64,000 nucleotides of DNA from Chitinophaga arvensicola (GTDB lineage Bacteria; Bacteroidota; Bacteroidia; Chitinophagales; Chitinophagaceae). The stretch covers positions 3,364,698-3,428,697 of the forward strand of contig NZ_FOJG01000002.1 of the NCBI RefSeq assembly GCF_900110835.1, given 5' to 3'. A model generated the notes under the pieces. The model did not search any database and had not been told where the DNA came from. It worked only from the letters and a program-made list of their open reading frames with translations. The position numbers and the translations under genes were made by a program. Positions 9,391-19,046 of this stretch are shown piece by piece (within the stretch, counting starts at the first letter, position 1; each line of letters starts with the position of its first letter).

Positions 9391-9768
9391 TTATCCTTCA
9401 ATAATGACCATGGCTACTGCGGCACTTTTTTCATGGGATAAGGAAACCCATATTTTTTTGATACCCAGCAGCTCGTATTTGGCGGCGCCGTTGCCTATTA
9501 AAAATACTTCCGGTTTCCCGGCAGCATCATTCCGTATTTCTATTTCATCGAAGTTAACGCCCCCGTTGCCCCAGCCGGTACCAAAAGCCTTCAGCACCGC
9601 TTCTTTGGCAGCAAAACGTGCGGCATAACTTTCCGCAGGCATCGCCTGTTGTTCGCAATAACTGATTTCAAAAGGAGTGAACACCAGGTTACGGAATCCA
9701 TCGCCTTTGGCCAGCTTGGCGGCAATGCGCGGCACTTCTGTTATGTCTGTTCCGATACCGATGATCAT
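9391..9768 (-). CDS. acpS: Holo-[acyl-carrier-protein] synthase
   Basis: A 125-residue AcpS-type phosphopantetheinyl transferase. GIGTDI at 4-9 supplies metal ligand Asp8 and RFAAKEAVLKAFGTG at 51-65 supplies Glu56 and Lys60, all expected for the family. It moves the 4'-phosphopantetheine arm from CoA onto ACP serines. Its place inside the pigment cluster with two ACP genes suggests it primes those, although it could also be the housekeeping AcpS; only an inventory of the genome would tell. It starts 5 bases after the C45-like gene. Confidence 0.93.
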   Translation of the reverse strand: MIIGIGTDITEVPRIAAKLAKGDGFRNLVFTPFEISYCEQQAMPAESYAARFAAKEAVLKAFGTGWGNGGVNFDEIEIRNDAAGKPEVFLIGNGAAKYELLGIKKIWVSLSHEKSAAVAMVIIEG

Positions 9769-9773
9769 GGCAG

Positions 9774-11465
9774 TTAACTTTTTAATTTAGTATTGCACAA
9801 TGCCAGTTGTTTACGGATATGATCTTCTTCTCCTTTGGTAGCAATCACCTTTGTTAAGGCTGTTTCATAATAGGCTTTTGCTTTGGCAAAGGCCCGTTGC
9901 TTATATTCATAATCTCCTGCCAATACATACGTATGATAATATGCGGGATTGGAAGCTACTAATGCGTTAATATCTACCGGCTGTCCTTCTTTGAGTTGAT
10001 CTCTCAACTTGCGGTAAGTTTCAAAAGCCTGGTAATCTTTTGATAACAGGAAAGTATCTGCAGCGATATTCAGGGCATCTTCGTATACTTCATGGTCTGT
10101 GTGCAGGCCTTTCATGCTGAAGATCTTATTCAGATCATACGCTACAAACTGCCCCAACTGCCACGGTGCGGTAGATACCCATACCAGTCCTTTCTTTGGT
10201 TCAAATACAATAGAATGGTGTGCTATCAGCTGGTTGATAGACTTTTCATTGCCCATACCAATATTGGCGTTATGTAAACCGCCACGATCGCGCAATATAC
10301 TAACGGTCTTCTGCACGGTATTGGGACCATTCTCCTTCATCAGCTCTGTCAGCCGCTCGTAGCGGTATTCAGAAGCACTTTCTTTTATCTGTAATTTATT
10401 GGAAGCGAGAATACCGAGAGAATCGCCCTGGAAGTGGTTGGTACAGGTGATAAAATTTTTACCGGAGCTGTACATATCCATCCCTTCCGGCGTTTTCTCA
10501 ATGATCACTGCTTTATTATCTTCCGCAGAACCTACCAGGAAAGATTCTGACACAAACATCTTCCGCTTGCGGGCAATCTCCCAGGCTTCATTAATATTCT
10601 TTGCATATTGAAGAATTTCCCTGGCTACCAGCGATACCGGCGTGGCAGCAGCAGTAGGCACGCTGGTTTTAGCTGCATTGATGGTAACGGTGAGTCCTTT
10701 GTCATTCATACCGGATACTACTCCGGTAAAGCCTCCCCAGGTCACAAACATAAAGTTGTGGCCCTTCTCAGGATGATAAAATACGACCATTTTCTCTTCT
10801 GCAAAAGCATCGCCCATGTAGAAATCGAAGTTGCGGCCAATGATAAGGTTACTATCGGCCGACTGGTCATTCCAGGTGCCAAAAGACGTGCAACCCACCA
10901 GCATCATGCCTTGCAGCGCATGACCGATATCATGCGCCGCATGATAGTTCATCAGGCGGGCATAGTTGGTCCCGATATAATCGTAGTTGGGAGAAGCAGA
11001 AAAAGACTCCCCGTAAATTTCTTCTTTAAATTCTTCCGGCACATGATCAGCCAGATCGCGGTTAAACCAGCCGATAAAATATTTCAGGAAATGCAGGTAA
11101 AAAGTAGATGGCACCATTTTGCTGAACTGCGCCACAAACACATCTTCCTGGCGACGGATCAATTCACCGGATAACTTACCATTGATGACGCCTCTTTCAA
11201 AAGGAGCGCCTTCCACATACATTTCATACAAGCCGCTGTTACTCTTGCGGAACCAGTTGTTGCCGAGGGTATAGGCGGTGCTGTCAAGCGGTTTACGTTG
11301 CAGCTGCAAAGCACGCTGATCCGCAATTTCCGGTGGCGGCATTTTGCTTACGGCTACCAGGTAAATTCCCAACCCTACAAAAAGCAGGATAAAAAAACCG
11401 ATGATGTATAATAGTATGCGTCCAAATCTTCTCCAGCCGCTGCGCTTCTTATTTTTCACTTTCAA
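9774..11465 (-). CDS. Membrane-anchored C45 / acyl-CoA:6-APA acyltransferase-like protein
   Basis: A 563-residue protein with a basic N-terminus and one membrane span at about 17-40. The Ntn-hydrolase-type region contains VGCTSFGTWND with Cys192, the residue that becomes the N-terminal nucleophile in C45 enzymes, followed by LIIGRNFDFYMGD and a GGFTGVVSGMNDKGL segment. The C-terminal 100 residues look helical and TPR-like. Similar genes occur in aryl-polyene clusters; an acyl- or aryl-transfer role is inferred. The start is TTG at 11465, whose TTGA overlaps the upstream stop; GTG at 11459 is the alternative. Unlike soluble C45 enzymes, the Cys is preceded by a long N-terminal part. Confidence 0.8.
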   Translation of the reverse strand: MKVKNKKRSGWRRFGRILLYIIGFFILLFVGLGIYLVAVSKMPPPEIADQRALQLQRKPLDSTAYTLGNNWFRKSNSGLYEMYVEGAPFERGVINGKLSGELIRRQEDVFVAQFSKMVPSTFYLHFLKYFIGWFNRDLADHVPEEFKEEIYGESFSASPNYDYIGTNYARLMNYHAAHDIGHALQGMMLVGCTSFGTWNDQSADSNLIIGRNFDFYMGDAFAEEKMVVFYHPEKGHNFMFVTWGGFTGVVSGMNDKGLTVTINAAKTSVPTAAATPVSLVAREILQYAKNINEAWEIARKRKMFVSESFLVGSAEDNKAVIIEKTPEGMDMYSSGKNFITCTNHFQGDSLGILASNKLQIKESASEYRYERLTELMKENGPNTVQKTVSILRDRGGLHNANIGMGNEKSINQLIAHHSIVFEPKKGLVWVSTAPWQLGQFVAYDLNKIFSMKGLHTDHEVYEDALNIAADTFLLSKDYQAFETYRKLRDQLKEGQPVDINALVASNPAYYHTYVLAGDYEYKQRAFAKAKAYYETALTKVIATKGEEDHIRKQLALCNTKLKS

Positions 11466-12979
11466 ATATGTGTTGACTGATGAATGTCATCTACCAGGAA
11501 ATCCATCCCCAGCAATTCCGCTGAAGTGATTACACTGCTGATGGTTACCCCCAAAATTCCATGCAAGTTCAGGTTTTGACCGGTAAGATACAAATTGGAT
11601 AGTTTGGTACGGGCCGAAACCATAGTCCGTAGCGGATCTGCGCTATCTTTGAGGATGCCGTACATGCTTCCGTCGCCGGTACCGATGTAATCGCGGTACG
11701 ACAATGGCGTAGCCACGTAGTACGACTTAATACAATCCCGGAAGCCCGGAAACTGCTTTTCTACACAATCGATCAGCAGATTGGCTTTCTTCTCCTTAAA
11801 AACTTCGTAATCTGCTCCCCGGTGTCCCGCTTCCAGCACGGTATTAAAAGTATGTTGCCAGGGCGCCACTTCTTCATAGCGCATGTAAGTCATGACCGAC
11901 AAACTATCTGCCCATACTTCGTCCTGCGAACTGGCAGAAACGTACATGGCATAAGTCTGTGGCCAGTCCTCTTCTTTATAGGCGATGCCCTCCCAGGCGT
12001 TGGGAGTAGCATGGTAATAATGATTATAGTTGAGATATTTAAAAGTACCTGGCTTTAGGGCTACGTTCAGTACAAACGTACCTATTGAATTTTCCAGTCC
12101 CTGTATGCGGTTGCGGTAAGCACTCCGTAGGGCATCGCTGTGTGTCATCGCCAGGGTTTGCGCCGGATGCAGGTTGGAGATGTAATGTGTGGCCTGTACC
12201 TGTGTACCATCCTGCAATACGATGTGATCTACTTTATCGCCAGCGCCCTGGATGGCAGTCACCGCCATATTCCGGATAATTTCACCGCCGTGGTTCCGGA
12301 TCTGCCGGCATAGCAGCTTACCGATCTGGGAGCCGCCATCCACACATTTCCAGGAACTCTGCATATAGCTGTTTAGCACCAACGCATGTACGTAAAAAGG
12401 TGTTTTCTCTGCCACACCGGCGTATAGGAGGTTATTGCCTGCCAGCACCTGTTGCAGCTTTTCGTTGCTGGTGATACTGCGCAAATAATCCGCAGTATTC
12501 AATTGCAGTACCTGGCGTTTCTCTTCATAGTCGCCCGTACGGAGATTGTACAACGGAAACTTGCTGCACACTTCGCGGATCTTGTCACAGTATGCCCTCA
12601 ATGCGGGTTCCTCTTCCGGAAAATCTTCCAAAAGGGTACGGATAAAATTTTCTTCCCCCTGTGCTATGCGGTACACTTTATCATCGCCGGCAAAACTGAT
12701 ATGGTCAAAACCATCCATATCCATACGTTTCAGCCGTAGCTGATCGTAAATACCCAGGTATTTAAAAAGCTGATAGAGATTTTCACCGGGCGCAAGTCCG
12801 CCGATATAATGTACCCCGGAATCAAAGATGACTTTATCCCTGGACCAGGTTTGCAGACATCCACCGGTTTGCCGGTTCTTTTCGTATATGCATACACGAT
12901 ACCCATGCCTGCTGAGGATAGCTCCGCATACCAAACCGCCGAGGCCGCTGCCTATAATGATTACATCATAGTGGTGCAT
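11462..12979 (-). CDS. CrtI-like FAD-dependent oxidoreductase (phytoene desaturase/isomerase superfamily)
   Basis: A 505-residue flavoprotein with dinucleotide-binding motif GSGLGG at 10-15 and the adjoining EKN acidic end of the second strand, then GGCLQTW and a GVHYIGGL segment. The overall length and the C-terminal LYLTGQNLNLHGILGV segment match carotenoid desaturase/isomerase and retinol-saturase relatives. In this pigment cluster it probably acts on the conjugated polyene, for example by isomerisation or desaturation, but the reaction is not shown by sequence. Its start overlaps the end of the RND-fusion gene by 14 bases. Confidence 0.85.
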   Translation of the reverse strand: MHHYDVIIIGSGLGGLVCGAILSRHGYRVCIYEKNRQTGGCLQTWSRDKVIFDSGVHYIGGLAPGENLYQLFKYLGIYDQLRLKRMDMDGFDHISFAGDDKVYRIAQGEENFIRTLLEDFPEEEPALRAYCDKIREVCSKFPLYNLRTGDYEEKRQVLQLNTADYLRSITSNEKLQQVLAGNNLLYAGVAEKTPFYVHALVLNSYMQSSWKCVDGGSQIGKLLCRQIRNHGGEIIRNMAVTAIQGAGDKVDHIVLQDGTQVQATHYISNLHPAQTLAMTHSDALRSAYRNRIQGLENSIGTFVLNVALKPGTFKYLNYNHYYHATPNAWEGIAYKEEDWPQTYAMYVSASSQDEVWADSLSVMTYMRYEEVAPWQHTFNTVLEAGHRGADYEVFKEKKANLLIDCVEKQFPGFRDCIKSYYVATPLSYRDYIGTGDGSMYGILKDSADPLRTMVSARTKLSNLYLTGQNLNLHGILGVTISSVITSAELLGMDFLVDDIHQSTHI

Positions 12980-15900
12980 AATTTTCCTGCCGGAGTTTTT
13001 TGATCACAAATATTACATTCGATGTGTATCGCGTATTATCTATCTCTTCCGCTACTGCACCATATTTGTTCACCAGGCCACGCACATGCGCCGCTGAGAA
13101 AAACGACAATGGCTGTTCTTTCGTTTTATTAAACCCAATTACTTTGGTAGACATAAACTCTGTAAACCGGGTACCCTCATGCCGCTTGGTCATATCGCTG
13201 TCGCCATCCCTTACCACAATGACCCCATCCGGTGTTAATCGCTCAATACATTGCTGTAGCAGCGCTTCCTGCTCTGTAGCAGATAAATAATGCAATACAT
13301 CACTGAGAATAAAGGCATCGTATTCACCTACTGCCGTAGTAGAAATATCGCCATGTATAAACTGCAGCTGTGCGGGTTTATTATAACACCAGGCCGCTGT
13401 AGCTATTTTGTCTTCGTCATAATCAATACCAGTGATCACTCTGCCGGGAGCAGTCCAGGTAAGCATATAATCCATAAAACCATATCCACAGCCAATATCC
13501 AGTATACGCCCTTCCTTGGGTAACAACTGATGGAACAATTCATAATTGTTTTCCATCTTTGTTTTGATACGCATATACCATTCCAGCACCGGTCCTTTAT
13601 AGATGTAATTATATCTCAGCTGCTCGCGGAAATACTTTGGTACTTCTGTTTCCGCACGCAGTATTTCGTATTGTTGCTTAAAGTATCGGCTGATGGATTT
13701 CGTACGTGTGCTGTAGTTATCTCCCCAGGAAGTATCCTGTGGCTTTATACGTGGCAGATACTTTACTGACACCGTTCCATCTTTCAACAGAAAATCGCCT
13801 TTACTCATCGTGTAGGCAGTACCGTGAATCACCATCGGCAAAATATCCAGCCCCAGCTGCTCGGCAATATAAAATGCGCCCTTGTGAAAACGCTTGATAG
13901 CCGGGTCCGGAGAGCGGGTACCTTCCGGGTATACAACTATCGAATATCCCTGTGCTACTCTTTCGCGCAGTTTTTCTATCGCACCTTCCGCACCGTCGGC
14001 CACCGGGTAATAATCAGCCAACCGCACCACAGAGCCAAATACCGGAGAACGCCATACCCACTGATTGGTGAGCAAAATCACCTTCGGATGCAGCATGGTG
14101 GAGACAAGAATATCCAGGAACGACTGATGATTACTGATGATGACTGCCGGCTTTTGCAGCTGTTCATTTTCAGGATTAATAATGCGTTTCTTCACATTGC
14201 GCATAATGTACAACACGCTGTGCGTATAGGCAGAAAGAATACGGTGATACAATACTTTTCCCCGCTCCTTATCAAAGGGGTTCCAGCGGATCAGCAGGGT
14301 ACCGATGCCTGTTAACAGAAAGCATCCCAATGTGAAATAAGTAAAAGAGAAAACAGCGAATGTCCATCCTTTCAGTGTCCACGGTGCATATCCTTTACAC
14401 ACGCGGTTTGTGATGAGCCAATTAAACAGAAACGGGATCATCACCTGCGAAATCAATACCACCGTACCAATACCAATAATGGAAATTAATGCGATAGATT
14501 TCAGGGAAGGATGCTGTGCAAAAATGAGTACCCCTAATCCGAGAATAGTGGTAATGGCAGACAGGAAAATAGAGGATTTGAAAGAAGATAAAGTCTTCTT
14601 CCCGGTTCTGTATTCCTGTAACAGCCCATCCATCATAAAGATGCTGTAGTCATCTCCCAAACCAAAAATAAACGTGGACAGGATAATATTTACAATGTTA
14701 AATTTAATACCAAACAGCCCCATAATTCCCAGGATCCATACCCAGCTGATAGCCATCGGGATAAAGGTGATCAGCGCCAGTTCAATACGGCCGTAAGACA
14801 ACAGCAGCGCAGCGAATACCAGTAAAGAAGTCATCCAGGCAATACTGTTGAATTCATCTTTGATGACTTCCACCAGCCTGTTAGCTGCATATTGCTTATC
14901 CAGCACCGTGGTGTTGGGGATATTTTCCAATGCCTCGTATACCGCCTGCTTATGGGCAGGATCTACTTTCAGCAGCGTAACCACCGACAGCGTTCCGTTC
15001 TTATCGATAATAAAATCACCCAGGTTACCACTGCGCAATACTTTCATGGCATCCGGACTGAGCGGCTGAAAATCTTTATGCACCAACTGGTCGAAGCTAT
15101 CAAAAGCAGTAGCGCTGAAACCAAACGCAGCGCCCTGTTTACGCAGGTCGGCCAGTAAAGCAGTTCTTTTATCAGTGTCCTGAGTTTTCCAGAAATTATT
15201 CCAGCGTTGGATACGCTCCGTCTGTTCTTTATTGGATAACAGCAACGCCTGTACGCCGGCATATTTTTTCACAATGCCTTTCTCCTGTAATTGCTCAATA
15301 ACGGGCAGTAATTTTTCTCCATTCTCCAACGCGCTTTCCAGGTCATGCCCGTCAGACACTACATACACCGACTGTGCGATGTAGGAATTCACACTGTTAA
15401 GCTGCGCCTCTGCGGCTTTCAACTGTGGCGTCATGTAATTCATACGCATCATATCGCTTTCAAACGATACGTTGCGGGCAGTATAGAAAAAAACGATGGT
15501 GAGCAGGAAAATACCACCTACCAGGAATTTATTTTTCTCCGGCGTATGTGCAGAAAGTTTATCCAGCCAGTTGTTGTGATGCGCAACTTCCTGATCCGGT
15601 TTATGCCCGATCACGATCCAGTGTGGCAGGAAAATCAGTGAAAACAATGCAGCGCCGATCAGGCTGAATGCCGCAAACAGCCCTACATCTTTCAGCATGG
15701 GTGAATGTACAAACTGCAAACAGAGGAAGCCACCGATAGTGGTGAAGCTACCCAGCGTCATCGGCGTCGCCAGGTCGTCGATTACTTCGCGGATATCCTG
15801 CGAATGGCGGAAATGATTGAATACATGCAGGGAGTAATTCACCGCAATACCGAGTACTACGGCGCCCGCGCCCATCGCCATTACAGAAATATGTCCTTTG

Positions 15901-16850
15901 ATCACGTATATCCATGCCAGTGAAAACAGGCCGCCGAAAATAACGGGCAGCATCACCAGCACCGGCGCTCTTTTTTTCTTAAAAAACAGCGCTATCAAGG
16001 CTATCAGTAATACGACCGTAATCCCCTGGGTCAGGAAGGTATCCTGCCGCAATTGCGTGGCATTACCCACGGAAACGGCTGTACCTCCAAAGTATGAAGC
16101 CGCCACACCCGGGTATTGCTGATCCAGGCTGTCTTTTATCTTGTCCAGTCCCTGCAGGAACTGCGCATTGATTTTTGTGGATCCCGGCGGATTCGCCGGG
16201 GTAATAAAGATCATCACATGTTTATGATCTTTCGTGATAACGTAGTTATCATACAACTCAAACTGGTCGTCATATTGCAGGTGCTGCAGTTTCTTTACGC
16301 CTATCCAGGAAATCCCCACCGGATCTGCCTGGATCATCTTCTTCAGTACCAGGCCTGCGGGAGAAATCAGCGTGTTGTAGTCATATTGCAAAGACTGCTG
16401 CAGCTGTGCGGGCTGCAATAAACTATCAATTTTTGTGTAGTCTTTTTCTTCCAGGAAGATGGGCAGGTGTTGTTGAATCACCTGCATCAAACCCATTACC
16501 ATGGCGTCGTCTGCCTGCGACTGGATTTGCCGGATATAAGGTGAAAGCTGTTCACCGGCCTTGCCGGACAAGGCCGCAGCATAAGCAGTGAGGCTATCCG
16601 GTTGGGCTTCTTTTGTCGTATCTTTTTGGGAGATGGTAACGATCAGCTTATCCGCAAACCTCGAATCCTGGAACACCTGTTGCAGTTTGTCGAGTTTCTT
16701 ATCCTGCGGTAAAATTTTGGTGATATCTTCTTCCAGCCTTATCTGTCGGGCAAAAAAACCTACCAGCAAAAAGCTGGCAATAGTACAACACCACAGCCAT
16801 ATCTTGTGCCGTTCAAAAAAATTATAGATGGCTACAAAAAGATTACCCAT
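12966..16850 (-). CDS. Three-part fusion: RND/MMPL exporter + PlsC-like acyltransferase + SAM methyltransferase
   Basis: One uninterrupted 1294-residue frame. Residues 1-815 are an RND/MMPL-type transporter: two sets of membrane segments, each preceded by a periplasmic loop, with the conserved GLGDDYSIF at 730-738. Residues about 830-1060 are a 1-acylglycerol-3-phosphate acyltransferase-like domain with NHQSFLD (907-913, the HX4D motif) and YPEGTRS (974-980). Residues about 1110-1240 are a class I methyltransferase with ILDIGCGYG at 1116-1124. In aryl-polyene clusters these are usually separate genes for export, acyl transfer and methylation. The gene overlaps the glycosyltransferase gene by 8 bases. 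Confidence 0.9.
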   Translation of the reverse strand: MGNLFVAIYNFFERHKIWLWCCTIASFLLVGFFARQIRLEEDITKILPQDKKLDKLQQVFQDSRFADKLIVTISQKDTTKEAQPDSLTAYAAALSGKAGEQLSPYIRQIQSQADDAMVMGLMQVIQQHLPIFLEEKDYTKIDSLLQPAQLQQSLQYDYNTLISPAGLVLKKMIQADPVGISWIGVKKLQHLQYDDQFELYDNYVITKDHKHVMIFITPANPPGSTKINAQFLQGLDKIKDSLDQQYPGVAASYFGGTAVSVGNATQLRQDTFLTQGITVVLLIALIALFFKKKRAPVLVMLPVIFGGLFSLAWIYVIKGHISVMAMGAGAVVLGIAVNYSLHVFNHFRHSQDIREVIDDLATPMTLGSFTTIGGFLCLQFVHSPMLKDVGLFAAFSLIGAALFSLIFLPHWIVIGHKPDQEVAHHNNWLDKLSAHTPEKNKFLVGGIFLLTIVFFYTARNVSFESDMMRMNYMTPQLKAAEAQLNSVNSYIAQSVYVVSDGHDLESALENGEKLLPVIEQLQEKGIVKKYAGVQALLLSNKEQTERIQRWNNFWKTQDTDKRTALLADLRKQGAAFGFSATAFDSFDQLVHKDFQPLSPDAMKVLRSGNLGDFIIDKNGTLSVVTLLKVDPAHKQAVYEALENIPNTTVLDKQYAANRLVEVIKDEFNSIAWMTSLLVFAALLLSYGRIELALITFIPMAISWVWILGIMGLFGIKFNIVNIILSTFIFGLGDDYSIFMMDGLLQEYRTGKKTLSSFKSSIFLSAITTILGLGVLIFAQHPSLKSIALISIIGIGTVVLISQVMIPFLFNWLITNRVCKGYAPWTLKGWTFAVFSFTYFTLGCFLLTGIGTLLIRWNPFDKERGKVLYHRILSAYTHSVLYIMRNVKKRIINPENEQLQKPAVIISNHQSFLDILVSTMLHPKVILLTNQWVWRSPVFGSVVRLADYYPVADGAEGAIEKLRERVAQGYSIVVYPEGTRSPDPAIKRFHKGAFYIAEQLGLDILPMVIHGTAYTMSKGDFLLKDGTVSVKYLPRIKPQDTSWGDNYSTRTKSISRYFKQQYEILRAETEVPKYFREQLRYNYIYKGPVLEWYMRIKTKMENNYELFHQLLPKEGRILDIGCGYGFMDYMLTWTAPGRVITGIDYDEDKIATAAWCYNKPAQLQFIHGDISTTAVGEYDAFILSDVLHYLSATEQEALLQQCIERLTPDGVIVVRDGDSDMTKRHEGTRFTEFMSTKVIGFNKTKEQPLSFFSAAHVRGLVNKYGAVAEEIDNTRYTSNVIFVIKKLRQENYAPL

Positions 16851-18036
16851 TTCTTCGTCCTTTTCTGAAAATAGTCAGTATCCCCCAGCTGGTGGCCCAC
16901 GCGAATAATCCGCCTGCTATGGCCAGTGTGATACTACCAAATACATATTGCAACAGGTTATCCCTGATGGTATCAAAGTTGATCCCGTTTGAAAATACCA
17001 GGTCCTTGGCTGTTTGCCCCATCCAGATACGGCCGGCGAGGAAACTGGCAAAGATCACAAACGGTGTGAGCGGCGGCGTGCTGATATGTGCAAACAGTAA
17101 TACCAGCGCCTTGTTAAGTTTAAATTTTATCGACAGCAGGATGGATACCAGCAGCTGGAATCCCCAGATGGGCACAATCCCCATGAAGATACCAAAGCCA
17201 ATGGAAGCCGCTTTCCGCATATTGGATTCATCTGCTTTCAGCACTTCTTCCTTCCACATCTTTTTCCAGTTCTCTTTTTTCAAAAAATAACGGATCAGAT
17301 CCCGTGGTTTGATATACAGGAAGGTTACCAGCACCAGCACAGTATTCAATACCGTGATGCGGGAAACATCCCTCACCGGGCGGAAATGCGATACCCGCTC
17401 TTCCGGCGGTGGATAATAAACACGAACGGGGGTCCAGTCTACCTTAATACCTTTCCAGGCGCTGCGTACCAGTACTTCTATTTCAAATTCATATTTGGTA
17501 CAGAAGTAATGCATATTCCCCATGCGTTGCAGGGGATACAGGCGGTAACCGGATTGCGTATCTGGTCCTTTTAAACCGGTAGTTACCTGGAACCAGAAGT
17601 TGGACACCTTATTGGCAGAAGTGCTTTTGCCCGGCATGTTTTCCTGGTGCAGGTTACGCGCCCCTATGATCAGGGCGCCTGGTTGTTCTTCTATCTGTTG
17701 CAGCATCCCCGGCAGATCGGTGGCAAAATGCTGCCCGTCTGCATCCATGGTGATGACGTAGTCGTAACCCTGTTCCAATGCGTAGGCAAAGCCACGGCGC
17801 AAGGCCACGCCTTTACCACGGTTTGGGCTATACGAAACCAGTTGCAGGGAAGGAAATTGTTCCAGCACAGCAAGGGTTTCATCTGTAGCACCATCATTTA
17901 CTACAATTATATGATCGGTATAGGTAAGGGCATCAGACAGTACAGCGCCGAGCGTACCGGCGTTGTTATAGGTAGGAATGAGCACCGCTGCGCGGTGACG
18001 TTCAAAGTGTGCGTTATGTGTGGGAGTGTTTGTCAC
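16843..18036 (-). CDS. Family 2 glycosyltransferase with C-terminal DUF2062 domain
   Basis: A 397-residue protein. Residues 15-230 are a GT-A glycosyltransferase family 2 domain with PTYNN, VVNDGATDET and the metal-binding MDADGQH at 97-103. Residues about 260-390 carry a hydrophobic DUF2062 domain (IGFGIFMGIVPIWGFQLL...). The start is GTG at 18036, directly after the stop of the preceding dehydratase gene; no nearby ATG is in frame. Such fusions are standard in aryl-polyene clusters, where the enzyme may attach a sugar to a membrane acceptor. Confidence 0.9.
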   Translation of the reverse strand: MTNTPTHNAHFERHRAAVLIPTYNNAGTLGAVLSDALTYTDHIIVVNDGATDETLAVLEQFPSLQLVSYSPNRGKGVALRRGFAYALEQGYDYVITMDADGQHFATDLPGMLQQIEEQPGALIIGARNLHQENMPGKSTSANKVSNFWFQVTTGLKGPDTQSGYRLYPLQRMGNMHYFCTKYEFEIEVLVRSAWKGIKVDWTPVRVYYPPPEERVSHFRPVRDVSRITVLNTVLVLVTFLYIKPRDLIRYFLKKENWKKMWKEEVLKADESNMRKAASIGFGIFMGIVPIWGFQLLVSILLSIKFKLNKALVLLFAHISTPPLTPFVIFASFLAGRIWMGQTAKDLVFSNGINFDTIRDNLLQYVFGSITLAIAGGLFAWATSWGILTIFRKGRRNG

Positions 18037-18396
18037 TTAGTTAAATATACCCTGGAACTTCATAAATGTTTTGTCATCGCGCTTCAGCGTTGCATTCACT
18101 TTCCAGCCGGCTTCGTCTTCTTTATAGGTTACTGTTACATCTACCAGTGGTTGTTTTACCGGATCTATCATCTGCAGGAACTTCATCTGCGTAGCTTTTT
18201 TCAACGCTACTTTCTTTTCCAGGGCTGTTTCCAGTAATTCCGTGATGGTTTGCATCATGCAAACACCCGGCACTACCGGCTGCTCCGGGAAATGCCCCTG
18301 GAAAATGGCATGTGCCGCATTCAGTTCAATAGTGGTGGTCACCTGACCTGGCTCCTGGGATTGTACGGTAACGGTATAAAAATTTCCTGCTAACAT
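18037..18396 (-). CDS. Hotdog-fold 3-hydroxyacyl-ACP dehydratase (FabZ/ApeI-like)
   Basis: A 119-residue single hotdog domain. QGHFPEQPVVPG at 33-44 matches the FabZ active-site loop with His35. It would remove water from 3-hydroxyacyl-ACP during polyene chain growth. This is one of two dehydratases in the cluster; the other (28314-28739) belongs to a different hotdog branch that lacks this HFP motif, so the two may act together or at different steps. It lies 26 bases after the small lipoprotein gene and abuts the glycosyltransferase start. Confidence 0.85.
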   Translation of the reverse strand: MLAGNFYTVTVQSQEPGQVTTTIELNAAHAIFQGHFPEQPVVPGVCMMQTITELLETALEKKVALKKATQMKFLQMIDPVKQPLVDVTVTYKEDEAGWKVNATLKRDDKTFMKFQGIFN

Positions 18397-18422
18397 TTGG
18401 ACAGTTGTTATATATGAATACG

Positions 18423-19046
18423 TTATTTTTCTACTTTCTGTAAAGAGATATTAAATTTGAAATGCTCATGACGGATGTTGATCGTGTCCGGAATGCCGTT
18501 GTTATAATGCTGCATCCATACGGTAACAGCGGGTTTGCGCTTCGACGATTTTTCTATCCGTATCAACTGCGTACAGGCGGTATCCGTGATATAGTAATTA
18601 TTCCCTTTTTCTGTGGGTACTACTACATAACGATAGCGGTTATCTGTAGCCATATGCGCCGCTTGCAGATCGGGATGCAGCAATACCAGTGCAAAATCCT
18701 GCTGCAACGTTTTCACGACCGCTTTCTTATCCATTTTAGGCATCAGGTAATGTTTGGTAAAACGCCCCTGCTGATCAAATTCAAAATCAAAGAACTTAAA
18801 ACCCATCTCATTTGCAAACACCACGCGGATGCTGCTGTCGGGCATCTGCTTAAAAAACAATAGCCCGCTGAGATGATGTTTCAATATATCCACCTGTGTG
18901 CTGTACAGCGTGGAGGTAAACTGCGGACTAAACTGACGGATGCACTGCACATTGCCGCTGGCAGGCTGTAACTCCTTGTATACCGAGCGGCAGCTGCCCA
19001 CCAGCAACACCAGCGCTACAAAACTACTTAAGAGAAAATACCGCAT
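18423..19046 (-). CDS. Small lipoprotein of the pigment cluster, function unknown
   Basis: A 207-residue protein whose signal peptide ends in LVGSC (Cys19), a lipobox. The mature part is beta-rich with no family I can name from motifs. It overlaps the LolA-like gene by 23 bases and lies among export-type genes, so it may belong to a LolA/LolB-like delivery route to the outer membrane. A LolB analogue is a reasonable guess by position and size; the sequence does not prove it. Confidence 0.7.
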   Translation of the reverse strand: MRYFLLSSFVALVLLVGSCRSVYKELQPASGNVQCIRQFSPQFTSTLYSTQVDILKHHLSGLLFFKQMPDSSIRVVFANEMGFKFFDFEFDQQGRFTKHYLMPKMDKKAVVKTLQQDFALVLLHPDLQAAHMATDNRYRYVVVPTEKGNNYYITDTACTQLIRIEKSSKRKPAVTVWMQHYNNGIPDTINIRHEHFKFNISLQKVEK

